From an uncultured Phycisphaera sp. (GTDB lineage: Bacteria > Planctomycetota > Phycisphaerae > Phycisphaerales > SM1A02), in NCBI GenBank assembly GCA_937911845.1, contig CALDQF010000274.1, positions 1-7,757 of the forward strand: 7,757 nt of DNA. The letters run 5' to 3'. Under the pieces are notes generated by a model. It saw nothing but the letters and a program-made list of their open reading frames with translations, did no database searches and had not been told where the DNA came from. Of this stretch, positions 1-6,269 are shown one piece after another; positions within the stretch are counted from its first letter, which is position 1, and each line of letters opens with the position of its first letter. A program made the position numbers and the translations under genes.

Positions 1-2823
1 CGCCAAGGCGGCGACCCCGTACGCTTGCACGACGCCTTTGGCGCGACTCCGGTTCCTGGTGAAGACGGACAAATGTTCTTTGTGCGTGGTGGGTACTACG
101 ACGGGTGGGCCCGCCGTCATTTTCGAAGTGCAGAATGTGCCGATGTGTGGAGTTTGGCTCCCGATGGCACCTTCACCCAACTCACGACGTGGTCGGGGAA
201 TGACGGATGGCCAGCCAGCGACGGACAAGGCCATGTGCTGTATTTGTCCGATGCCGCTGACCGGACGGTCAATCTCTGGCGGCAGCCCAAGAGCGGCGGA
301 CAGGCCACCCAAATCACATCGTTTACCGAAATGGATATCAACGACTGGTCGCTGGCCGCGAATGGCAAAGTCGCCGTTGCGCACCGCTGGGATCAACTGC
401 ATCGAATCGATTTCGATGGGGAATCCACCACCGTCACCCCGTTGACAATCACCGCACCAAGCGACGCCATGGCCAACGCCGTCGAAAGCCTTTCTGGAAA
501 AACCACGCAAGCCGCACTGTCCCCAGATGGCAAAACCGTGGCCCTGATCGCGGGCAACGATTTGTACGTGCGGGACGCCGAAGGGAACCGTCCTGCCCGT
601 TTGGTCTTTGGATCCGAGGGTCGAGAAGAAGATCCGGTGTGGAGCACCGACGGCAACACACTCTGGTTTGTTTCCGACCTCACCGGAACCCGTTCTATTC
701 ACGCGGCCAAGGTGAACTTCGAACGCGCGGATCTCCAGCCCGAGGAGACCGCGGGCCCGGATGAATCTCAAGATCAATCCAGCGAAGGTGATTCCGAAGG
801 TGATTCCGCGGCATCTGAAGAGCCAACGGATTCCGAGGACCCCACAAGCAACTGGCACGAAGCGCTGGGGTTCGAAATCTCTGATGTGCTGGTCCGAAAC
901 ACCGAAGACCGGAACCCTCAGGCGGTCCCCGGAGGGAAAGGCCTGGTGTTCCGGTCCACACGGGGGCAGATGGAGTACCTCGATTTTGAATCGATGGAAA
1001 CCCGGGTGCTGTTTGACCACTGGGACGGCTGGATCGACTTTGATTTGTCACCCGACGGCGAATGGATCGCTTATGCCCAACACGACTTGGATTTCAACTC
1101 CGACATCTTTTTGATGCGACTGGATGGTGCCGATGCACCGATCAACCTAACCCGGCACCCCGACAACGACGAGCACCCCCGCTTCAGCGCCGATGGTCGA
1201 TTGTTGGTCTTCACCAGCGAAAGAAAAGCTGAGGCGTATGACATCATGGTCGTGGCGTTGGATGCTGAATACGACCGACTGCTCGAAGCTGATCAAAAAG
1301 CGTACCACAAGAACGCCAAGAAGGCTGCAGCCGATAAAGACCACCATGAGGCAACGCCCAACGCCTGGACCTGGTCCCTCGAAGACGCTTGGTTGCGTTT
1401 GAGAAGACTGACCACACTCGATGGTGACGAAACCAGTCCTTGGATCACCCCCGGTGGCGAGGCCATTCTCTTTCAAGGTTCCGGAAGCCATTCGGGCCTG
1501 CACCGTATCGATTGGAAAGGTGAAAATCGCACCAAGGTTGGAAGCGGATCCGTGCAAGGGTTTTCAACCGACGGCAAGAGCCTCTTGAGAGTGGACAATG
1601 GCACCGCCGTCATCTCGAAGACCGACGGCAAAGACAGCACCAAACTTGGAGTGACCGCGCGAAAACTCGTGAATCACGCCGTGCGGAACCAGCGAAAAAT
1701 CTTGGCCATCGGTCGAGACCTTGGTGAAGCCTATTACGACCCGAACATGGGCGGCTGCGACTGGGAAAACCTGGTGCCGCGTTATGCCGACTTGGCTTCA
1801 GGGTGCCGAACCAATGAAGCATTCGATTGGGTGGCCAACCGACTGATTGGGGAAGTGAACGGCTCTCACATGCGGGTGCGGTCCCCTTCCGATGTGCCTT
1901 CGGGGGCCGGCCGAACTCCGGGACGGTTGGCCATTGACACCGAGCAAACATCAGCCGGGATCGAGCTTTCCGAAATTGTTCCATTTGGTCCCGCGGCCAC
2001 TGCCACGCCACCCTTGGAACCCGGGGATCAACTTGTCATGGTGAACTTTTCAGCACTTGCGGGCACCACGCTGCGTCATTTGCTTCAGGGCACCATTGGC
2101 AATGAAGTCGCCGTGACCGTTGTTCGCGGAGAAGAAGAAATCACTTCACTGCTCACACCAATTTCGTGGCGTGAGGAACGACAATTGCGTTACGAGGCTT
2201 GGCGAAGAGCCACGGCCGAATTCGTCGAACAGGCAACCGACGGCCGTGTGGGCTACATCCACATTCAAGGCATGAACCAGCCCTCACTTGAGATTTTTGA
2301 ACGCGATCTGTACGCCGCCTGCGCAGGCAAGGAGGCATTGCTGTTGGATGTTCGAAACAACGGAGGCGGCTGGACGACAGACCGAGTGCTGGCTTCCATC
2401 ATGGCCCCGGTGCACGCTTGGACCACACCTCGAGGTGCTGATCCAGCCAAGACTGGTCACTATCCACAGGACAGATTGTTCATCCAGCGAACCACCATGC
2501 CCATCAATTTGTTGTGCAATGAAAAGAGTTACTCCAACGCAGAGATCATGAGCCATGCCTTCAAGACTGTGGGGCGTGGAACTTTGGTGGGCATGCCGAC
2601 CCACGGGTCAGTCATTTCAACCGGTTCATTCTCGTTGGAAGACGGTACGACCGTCCGGATGCCATTCCGAGGTTGGTACGTCGCCGATCAGAATCCACGT
2701 GACATGGAATTGAACGGCGCAATCCCGGACCTCATGGTTCCCCAAACCCCCGAAGATGAATCCACGCAGACCGACACTCAACTCAAGGTCGCTCTGGAAG
2801 ATCTCCTGAAGAGGGTCCGCTGA
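1..2823 (+). CDS. Tricorn-type protease homologue (S41 family), 5' end missing
   Basis: This is a serine protease of the tricorn type, which trims oligopeptides. The frame is open from base 1, so the true start lies upstream. The TTG at 25 is internal, and residues here are counted from it. Residues 1 to about 560 carry beta-propeller repeats, with typical strands such as SPDGEWIAYA and SADGRLLVFTSE. An acidic Ser/Asp/Glu insert occupies about 236-275. The helical C1 segment contains GEVNGSH, whose S614-H615 pair matches the tricorn Ser745-His746. A PDZ domain spans about 630-702. The C2 protease core has GYIHIQGM, the DVRNNGGG turn (D775-G782), the nucleophile Ser837 in SYSNAE, and Glu895 in MELNGAIPD, matching tricorn Glu1023. 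The active site therefore looks intact. By comparison with the archaeal enzyme of about 1070 residues, roughly 150 N-terminal residues are missing. Cellular location cannot be judged without them. The gene converges on a small minus-strand ORF six bases away, with no hairpin terminator between them. Confidence 0.93.
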   Translation, partial: RQGGDPVRLHDAFGATPVPGEDGQMFFVRGGYYDGWARRHFRSAECADVWSLAPDGTFTQLTTWSGNDGWPASDGQGHVLYLSDAADRTVNLWRQPKSGGQATQITSFTEMDINDWSLAANGKVAVAHRWDQLHRIDFDGESTTVTPLTITAPSDAMANAVESLSGKTTQAALSPDGKTVALIAGNDLYVRDAEGNRPARLVFGSEGREEDPVWSTDGNTLWFVSDLTGTRSIHAAKVNFERADLQPEETAGPDESQDQSSEGDSEGDSAASEEPTDSEDPTSNWHEALGFEISDVLVRNTEDRNPQAVPGGKGLVFRSTRGQMEYLDFESMETRVLFDHWDGWIDFDLSPDGEWIAYAQHDLDFNSDIFLMRLDGADAPINLTRHPDNDEHPRFSADGRLLVFTSERKAEAYDIMVVALDAEYDRLLEADQKAYHKNAKKAAADKDHHEATPNAWTWSLEDAWLRLRRLTTLDGDETSPWITPGGEAILFQGSGSHSGLHRIDWKGENRTKVGSGSVQGFSTDGKSLLRVDNGTAVISKTDGKDSTKLGVTARKLVNHAVRNQRKILAIGRDLGEAYYDPNMGGCDWENLVPRYADLASGCRTNEAFDWVANRLIGEVNGSHMRVRSPSDVPSGAGRTPGRLAIDTEQTSAGIELSEIVPFGPAATATPPLEPGDQLVMVNFSALAGTTLRHLLQGTIGNEVAVTVVRGEEEITSLLTPISWREERQLRYEAWRRATAEFVEQATDGRVGYIHIQGMNQPSLEIFERDLYAACAGKEALLLDVRNNGGGWTTDRVLASIMAPVHAWTTPRGADPAKTGHYPQDRLFIQRTTMPINLLCNEKSYSNAEIMSHAFKTVGRGTLVGMPTHGSVISTGSFSLEDGTTVRMPFRGWYVADQNPRDMELNGAIPDLMVPQTPEDESTQTDTQLKVALEDLLKRVR
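784..807 (+). repeat. Tandem 12-base repeat in the acidic linker of the protease gene
   Basis: GAAGGTGATTCC occurs twice in direct succession, at 784-795 and 796-807, and encodes EGDSEGDS. It lies in the acidic low-complexity insert (about 730-850) between propeller segments. In-frame duplication of a short unit would explain part of how this linker grew. It keeps the reading frame and probably extends a flexible surface loop. Confidence 0.8.
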
Positions 2824-2829
2824 AGACCA

Positions 2830-3030
2830 TCAGTTCTCCGTAGGGCGAAGTGGGTCCTGTGAAGGTTGCAAAGGTTGGGCGAGACGTCGACCACTGGCCC
2901 CGGCTCGTCCTGACGCCTGGGGATCCGAATCATCAACCTGGGTTCGCTTCCGCCTTACGGCTTCGATGGAACGCTCAATGGAGTCAAGGAAGGGTCGGAT
3001 TCGATCGGCATTGTCTTTTTTGGGCTTCAT
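2830..3030 (-). CDS. Small hypothetical protein, 66 aa
   Basis: I do not recognise this protein. It begins MKPKKDNADRIRPFLDSIER and ends in a Pro/Gln-rich tail (QPLQPSQDPLRPTEN). About residues 8-30 look like a charged amphipathic helix (IRPFLDSIERSIEAVRRKRT), and residues 31-66 look disordered. There is no signal peptide or membrane segment, so it is probably cytoplasmic. The ATG at 3030 is chosen because GAGGAG lies seven bases upstream. The frame stays open further upstream to a TTG at 3189, but that start has no comparable support. The gene converges on the protease gene with six bases between the two stops and is divergent from the exported-protein gene. The helix could mediate protein or nucleic-acid contact, but that is a guess. 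The call rests on the ribosome binding site, the protein-like composition and the fit between neighbours. Confidence 0.55.
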   Translation of the reverse strand: MKPKKDNADRIRPFLDSIERSIEAVRRKRTQVDDSDPQASGRAGASGRRLAQPLQPSQDPLRPTEN

Positions 3031-3037
3031 GGATGTG

Positions 3038-3043
3038 CTCCTC
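3038..3043 (-). promoter_or_regulatory. Shine-Dalgarno site of the 66-aa ORF
   Basis: The minus strand reads GAGGAG, then seven bases, then ATG at 3030. This strong, well-spaced site decides the start within a longer open frame and is the main reason to treat the small ORF as real. Confidence 0.6.
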
Positions 3044-3312
3044 GAAAGAGACCATGACCCAACACCAAGTCTGAGCAATCGTGCGCGTCCCAAAATCCGT
3101 TTCTTGAGTGGAGTGACTCCTACAGGCCGTACATTCGGATGGTCCGAGAAAGCCTTCTGCCCACCCACAACCCCGATTTTAGGTCGCAAGGCGGATTTCC
3201 CTCAACTGAAGGGGCAATTCCGACCAAAATTGGCTTTCCTGAACCCTCAAATGCGTTAGTTTGGAATCTCTTAGCGGCTCATGGTCGGCCGTATGAATCC
3301 AAATATTCTCAT

Positions 3313-3319
3313 GAGGAGA
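3313..3319 (+). promoter_or_regulatory. Shine-Dalgarno site of the exported-protein gene
   Basis: GAGGAGA is followed by six bases and then the ATG at 3326. It fixes the start there rather than at the in-frame ATG at 3281, which would add 15 residues in front of the signal peptide and has no comparable site. Confidence 0.8.
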
Positions 3320-3325
3320 ACTTCT

Positions 3326-4372
3326 ATGAATGATCTGCGGATCACCAACAACGCCCTCGGCTTCGCTGCTGTTGCAGGACTGGCATCAGTCTGCCTGCAA
3401 GGTGCTGCGTACGGCGAAGGGTCTGAATTCCCCGACGGCTCCGTCATCATCACCAGCTTGCCCTACACGGACACCGGTGACACTTCTGACAACTCGGACG
3501 AGTTCGATGCCGTTTGCCCCTACTCCGGCTCAACCTCAGCCGACGTCTTCTATCAAATGAGCGGCGATCTCGGTGAGATCACCATCACCTTGTGTGACAG
3601 CCTCTACGACTGCAAGACCTACATCCTCGACTCCGCATTCAACGTCTTTGCCTGCAACGACGATGCTTGCGGTGACGACGGCTTTAAGTCGCAACTTAAT
3701 GCTTCCCTCGTGGCCGGCGCGACCTACTACCTCGCCGTCGACGGGTACACCGGCGCCAGCGGTGCTTACACCCTGAGCGTGGATGGCTTCGTGCCACCAG
3801 AGCCATGTGACCCATTCGAATGTCCCCCAGGCAGCACCAATAACGACGAGACTTGTGACGACACTGGCGCCAACGACTCCAACGGTGGTTGCAACGGTAG
3901 TGTTCCATACGTCCCAATCGCCGAAGGCGAAGTGGTTTGTGGCACCGTCTGGGCCACTGGTGGTACCCGTGACACCGACTGGTACGGATACACCCACGCT
4001 GGCGGCATTTTGGACTGGACCGTTGAGTGCAATGCTCCATGTGTTGCCTTCATCATCACTCCAGAAGCTCAGTGTGCGAGCGCTGCAGTTCTGTTCGCTG
4101 GCGACTCCGCTGGTGCAACCTGTGGCTCGGCCGTCGCCTCTGGCGACTTGGCTGCCGAAACCTACGGCATGTTCGTGTCTGTCGGCGGTGCCGGTGGTGC
4201 TGGTATCTTTGAAGGCTATGCCTGTGATAGCGGCTTCAACGACTACTCCGCCTTTGCTGGTGCAGGCACCCCACCCCCGCCACCATGTCTGACCGACCTT
4301 GATGGCAACGGTGCGACCGACTTCCAAGATCTCGTTCAGATCTTGTCCAACTACGGTCCTTGCCCCGAGTGA
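3326..4372 (+). CDS. Exported cysteine-rich protein with PPC-like regions and dockerin-like tail
   Basis: This 348-residue protein is probably secreted or surface-bound. Residues 1-30 look like a Sec signal peptide, with hydrophobic core ALGFAAVAGLASVCLQGAA and possible cleavage near AAYG-E. Two regions resemble pre-peptidase C-terminal (PPC) beta-sandwiches: about 36-153, with ADVFYQ at 72-77 and AYTLSV at 147-152, and about 195-316, with DTDWYGY at 216-222. They are joined by a Cys/Pro/Asn linker. After PPPPP comes DLDGNGATDFQDL, a calcium-loop motif with ligands D324, D326, N328 and D335. This is one half of a type I dockerin repeat, closed by YGPC. The protein has 18 cysteines, 17 of them after the signal region, so disulfides are likely. 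No catalytic domain is visible, and function is unknown. A binding, adhesive or envelope-structural role is inferred. It stands alone, with its own terminator. Codons often end in C. Confidence 0.88.
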   Translation: MNDLRITNNALGFAAVAGLASVCLQGAAYGEGSEFPDGSVIITSLPYTDTGDTSDNSDEFDAVCPYSGSTSADVFYQMSGDLGEITITLCDSLYDCKTYILDSAFNVFACNDDACGDDGFKSQLNASLVAGATYYLAVDGYTGASGAYTLSVDGFVPPEPCDPFECPPGSTNNDETCDDTGANDSNGGCNGSVPYVPIAEGEVVCGTVWATGGTRDTDWYGYTHAGGILDWTVECNAPCVAFIITPEAQCASAAVLFAGDSAGATCGSAVASGDLAAETYGMFVSVGGAGGAGIFEGYACDSGFNDYSAFAGAGTPPPPPCLTDLDGNGATDFQDLVQILSNYGPCPE

Positions 4373-4380
4373 TCCAATTC

Positions 4381-4394
4381 GTCGCCTTGGCGAC
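4381..4394 (+). other. Small hairpin before the terminator
   Basis: GTCGCC and GGCGAC flank a TT centre just after the exported-protein stop codon. In RNA this gives at most a five- to six-pair stem with a tight loop. It is not followed by a U-tract and lies 18 bases before the real terminator. It may protect the 3' end or mean nothing. Confidence 0.3.
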
Positions 4395-4411
4395 GCATCT
4401 AAAATCACCTC

Positions 4412-4442
4412 AATCCCCTGCCGAAAGGCAGGGGATTTTTTT
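4412..4442 (+). terminator. Rho-independent terminator
   Basis: TCCCCTGCC (4414-4422), a GAAA tetraloop and GGCAGGGGA (4427-4435) form a perfect nine-pair stem, extended by two A-T pairs, followed by seven T (4436-4442). It ends transcription of the exported-protein gene. The T-run overlaps the stop codon (4441-4443) of the converging minus-strand gene. Read from the minus strand, the hairpin has no U-tract, so it should work in one direction only. Confidence 0.93.
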
Positions 4443-5619
4443 ACGGGGCATCCAGATTCGTGAAGGCATCACGCAATCGCTGGAGCATTTCTGGAGAGGG
4501 CACTTGACCCCTACGAGCCATCACCGTCTGCAGCGAATTCACGAATTTGTCGAATCGCCAGGTCCGGCGCCCTGAAGGCGTCCACCAAGCGAAAGACGGC
4601 ACCGCCCCTGTGATGGTGGACTCCTCGGCCAGCATTGCGCCGGTCCCGATCACTGTCCCGGTTGAGATTTTGGTGCCAATAGCAGTGCGGACAAAATCAC
4701 CGACAAATGCCCCAACGAAAAGCCGGTTCGTGGGTCGGCGAGACCCCCCTGGCGTCATGCACACCGCTACTTCCTCGTACGAATTCAACAAATTGCTGAT
4801 CGTGGTGCCCGCACCAAGATTGGACCATGCCCCCAAGACGCTGTCTCCCACATGACCTTCATGGGCCCGATTGCACCAACCTTGCAAAATCGAATTGTTG
4901 GTTTCCCCGGCAACACGACACGTGGGGCCGATGTCGGAACCGCGAACGACGGCCTGCTCGCGAATGATGCTGTCTGGGCCAACATGCACTGGCCCAACCA
5001 AGACCGCCCCGGGGCGTACACGCGCATTGGCTTCGATCCAAATTCCACCGCCTTCCGCGTCCAACACCACACCGGGATCAACTTTCGCACCTGCTTCAAG
5101 ACGGACTGGTGCGTCGCCGAGCACATGGACACCAGAGGGTACCGTGGTGGAGGTCATATTCTCCATGCGACGCCCCAAAGCATGATGGAGCAGATCAAGA
5201 AGATTCCAAGGGGCATCCAAAGTCCGTGCCGTGACCACCTTGGGAGCTGTGGCATTCTGAACCCGGGCCACATCTCCATTGCCCCACGCTTGAAGAATCT
5301 CCTCATCAGCATGAACCGCCAACAACACACCATCTTCAGAAATCAAATGCTCACCAAATCCCGGCAGCAAAGCCGGATCTGGTTCCATCCAACGGGCTGA
5401 GACCATCACACCAACGGGAGAAATTGAGCCTGAAGGCTCAAGGACATCCTCTTGGCCAGACACCGCCACCCCTTGGGTGGGACGATTCAGACAATGTTGA
5501 ATCCACGACAAAATAGAGCCGCCGGCCCCATGACTCGCCCACAACGGGCGATGCGCCGTCAAGCTGCCCATTTGGTGCGAGCCGTCGTCAATCACGGAAA
5601 TCGTTGGTGACGAAGCCAT
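4441..5619 (-). CDS. GlmU-like sugar-1-phosphate nucleotidyltransferase/acetyltransferase (alternative type)
   Basis: This 392-residue protein resembles the short alternative GlmU family first noted in Bacteroidetes. That family is assigned UDP-GlcNAc diphosphorylase and glucosamine-1-phosphate N-acetyltransferase activity, feeding peptidoglycan and lipopolysaccharide synthesis in the cytoplasm. Residues 8-45 (VIDDG, then MGSLTAHRPLWASHGAGG) fit the family's N-terminal nucleotidyltransferase-like domain, which lacks the classical GxGTRM loop. Residues about 160-345 are hexapeptide repeats of a left-handed beta-helix. NRAHEGHVGD aligns with the GlmU acetyltransferase motif, H253 matching the catalytic His363 of E. 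coli GlmU, followed by SNLGAGTTISN. The end, PSFAWWTPSG, fits the family tail. The ATG at 5619 gives a complete N-terminus but has only a weak GAGAG close upstream. The gene lies 65 bases after mreD and may share its transcript. The N-terminal half is divergent, so nucleotidyltransferase activity is less certain than the acyltransferase fold. Confidence 0.82.
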   Translation of the reverse strand: MASSPTISVIDDGSHQMGSLTAHRPLWASHGAGGSILSWIQHCLNRPTQGVAVSGQEDVLEPSGSISPVGVMVSARWMEPDPALLPGFGEHLISEDGVLLAVHADEEILQAWGNGDVARVQNATAPKVVTARTLDAPWNLLDLLHHALGRRMENMTSTTVPSGVHVLGDAPVRLEAGAKVDPGVVLDAEGGGIWIEANARVRPGAVLVGPVHVGPDSIIREQAVVRGSDIGPTCRVAGETNNSILQGWCNRAHEGHVGDSVLGAWSNLGAGTTISNLLNSYEEVAVCMTPGGSRRPTNRLFVGAFVGDFVRTAIGTKISTGTVIGTGAMLAEESTITGAVPSFAWWTPSGRRTWRFDKFVNSLQTVMARRGQVPSPEMLQRLRDAFTNLDAP

Positions 5620-5684
5620 GGTCTCTCATCGGTCCACGATGACCCCCCCCCACAGTCGATGCCAGAGAGTTTTTGCCAAAGAAT
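5620..5684 (-). promoter_or_regulatory. Leader of the GlmU-like gene with nine-G tract
   Basis: The 65 bases between mreD and the GlmU-like gene contain an uninterrupted run of nine C (5643-5651), which is nine G on the coding strand. Its nearest edge is 23 bases before the start codon. A TTGGCA-like hexamer lies upstream on the minus strand but has no good -10 partner, so a promoter is not established. A tract of this length can slip in replication, and its position could affect spacing or translation initiation. Confidence 0.4.
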
Positions 5685-6269
5685 TCAGAGGGGACCAATT
5701 CGGCGCGAAGGCCCGGTAGGCACCCCGGCAAGACGGGCGAACGGCGACATCAGGGGCGTCAATGCCGCGGCCAGCAGCCCGGTCCAGAGACCTTCAGTGC
5801 CAACCGCCCACAACAAACCCGTGGCCTCGGTTCTGGTCCAGTCCAATCCAGAACCGGGTTCGTAGAAATCATGCATCAACCGAATGGTGGTGGAGATGGT
5901 GCCCGCAATGCCAACCCACAAAAATGCCACCAATCCGACCACCACCGGATGTTTCCGAACCAGCGTCCCTCTCAAGCCAACCAAGAGCGTCGCCGCGACC
6001 ACCCCCCCACACAACCACGGCCCCAAGAGAGGACCAAGACGTCCCACCCCTTGAGGTACCAATTCCTGAAGGTCGATCAGCAATCCCGTGACCGCAGCTG
6101 AGGCCAGTACCGCCCCTCGAGGGCTGTACAGCATCATGGCGACCAGAGGCAAGACCACCAATCGGGGTTGCACTGGGCCCCAAGAGAAGTTCATGGTCAA
6201 AACGGGGGCAAACAAGGCTTGCACCATGGCGCCAAGAACCAACGCGGCCACCAAACCCATACGGTTCAT
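5685..6269 (-). CDS. mreD: Rod shape-determining protein MreD
   Basis: MreD is the integral membrane partner of MreC and MreB in the elongation machinery that guides lateral peptidoglycan synthesis. This 194-residue protein is highly hydrophobic. Likely membrane segments lie at about residues 5-25, 34-49, 52-67, 84-100, 108-128 and 150-172. GLLIDL (62-67) matches the conserved Gly...Asp-Leu motif of the family, and the length is close to the usual 160-190. Sequence conservation in MreD is weak, so the call leans on topology and on position directly after mreC. The ATG at 6269 overlaps the mreC stop by four bases (ATGA), with GGAGAAGGG just upstream inside mreC. This suggests translational coupling. 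Confidence 0.88.
   Translation of the reverse strand: MNRMGLVAALVLGAMVQALFAPVLTMNFSWGPVQPRLVVLPLVAMMLYSPRGAVLASAAVTGLLIDLQELVPQGVGRLGPLLGPWLCGGVVAATLLVGLRGTLVRKHPVVVGLVAFLWVGIAGTISTTIRLMHDFYEPGSGLDWTRTEATGLLWAVGTEGLWTGLLAAALTPLMSPFARLAGVPTGPSRRIGPL

Larger units (their letters stand above)
3031..3325. other. Intergenic region between divergent genes
   Basis: About 295 bases separate the 66-aa minus-strand ORF from the exported-protein gene, so promoters for both should lie here. I see no convincing sigma-70 pair. TTGGCT at 3230-3235 could be a -35 element for the plus-strand gene, but no good -10 follows at the right distance. An 11-base palindrome, GGAGTGACTCC, lies at 3110-3120, and the inverted pair CCGACCA (3220-3226) / TGGTCGG (3282-3288) flanks the possible promoter. 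Both are short enough to arise by chance. No tRNA, array or riboswitch is apparent. Confidence 0.5.

Noticed and set aside
3110..3120. The palindrome GGAGTGACTCC as an operator.
   Set aside because: It has only five-base arms around one central base, with no second copy and no promoter beside it. It is too short to claim.
3031..3189. Extension of the 66-aa ORF upstream to a TTG start, giving 119 residues.
   Set aside because: There is no visible ribosome site for the TTG and no recognisable domain in the added part. The internal ATG has an ideal site. The longer form is not fully excluded.
3281..3325. An earlier ATG giving a 363-residue version of the exported protein.
   Set aside because: It has no good ribosome site and would put 15 extra residues before the signal peptide. 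The ATG at 3326 has GAGGAGA at six-base spacing.
3383..3394. A possible lipoprotein signal, with cysteine at residue 23 of the exported protein.
   Set aside because: The residues before the cysteine (A-S-V) lack the small residue required at -1 of a lipobox, so a Sec signal with ordinary cleavage fits better.
3536..4408. A 290-residue open frame on the minus strand, antisense to the exported-protein gene.
   Set aside because: It is compositionally odd (runs of Val, Gly and Thr), has no recognisable domain, and mirrors the C-ending codon bias of the real gene. The plus-strand gene has a signal peptide, Shine-Dalgarno site and terminator.
4852..5400. A 182-residue plus-strand open frame within the GlmU-like gene.
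   Set aside because: It is a shadow of the hexapeptide-repeat coding region. The minus-strand product is clearly a known family.
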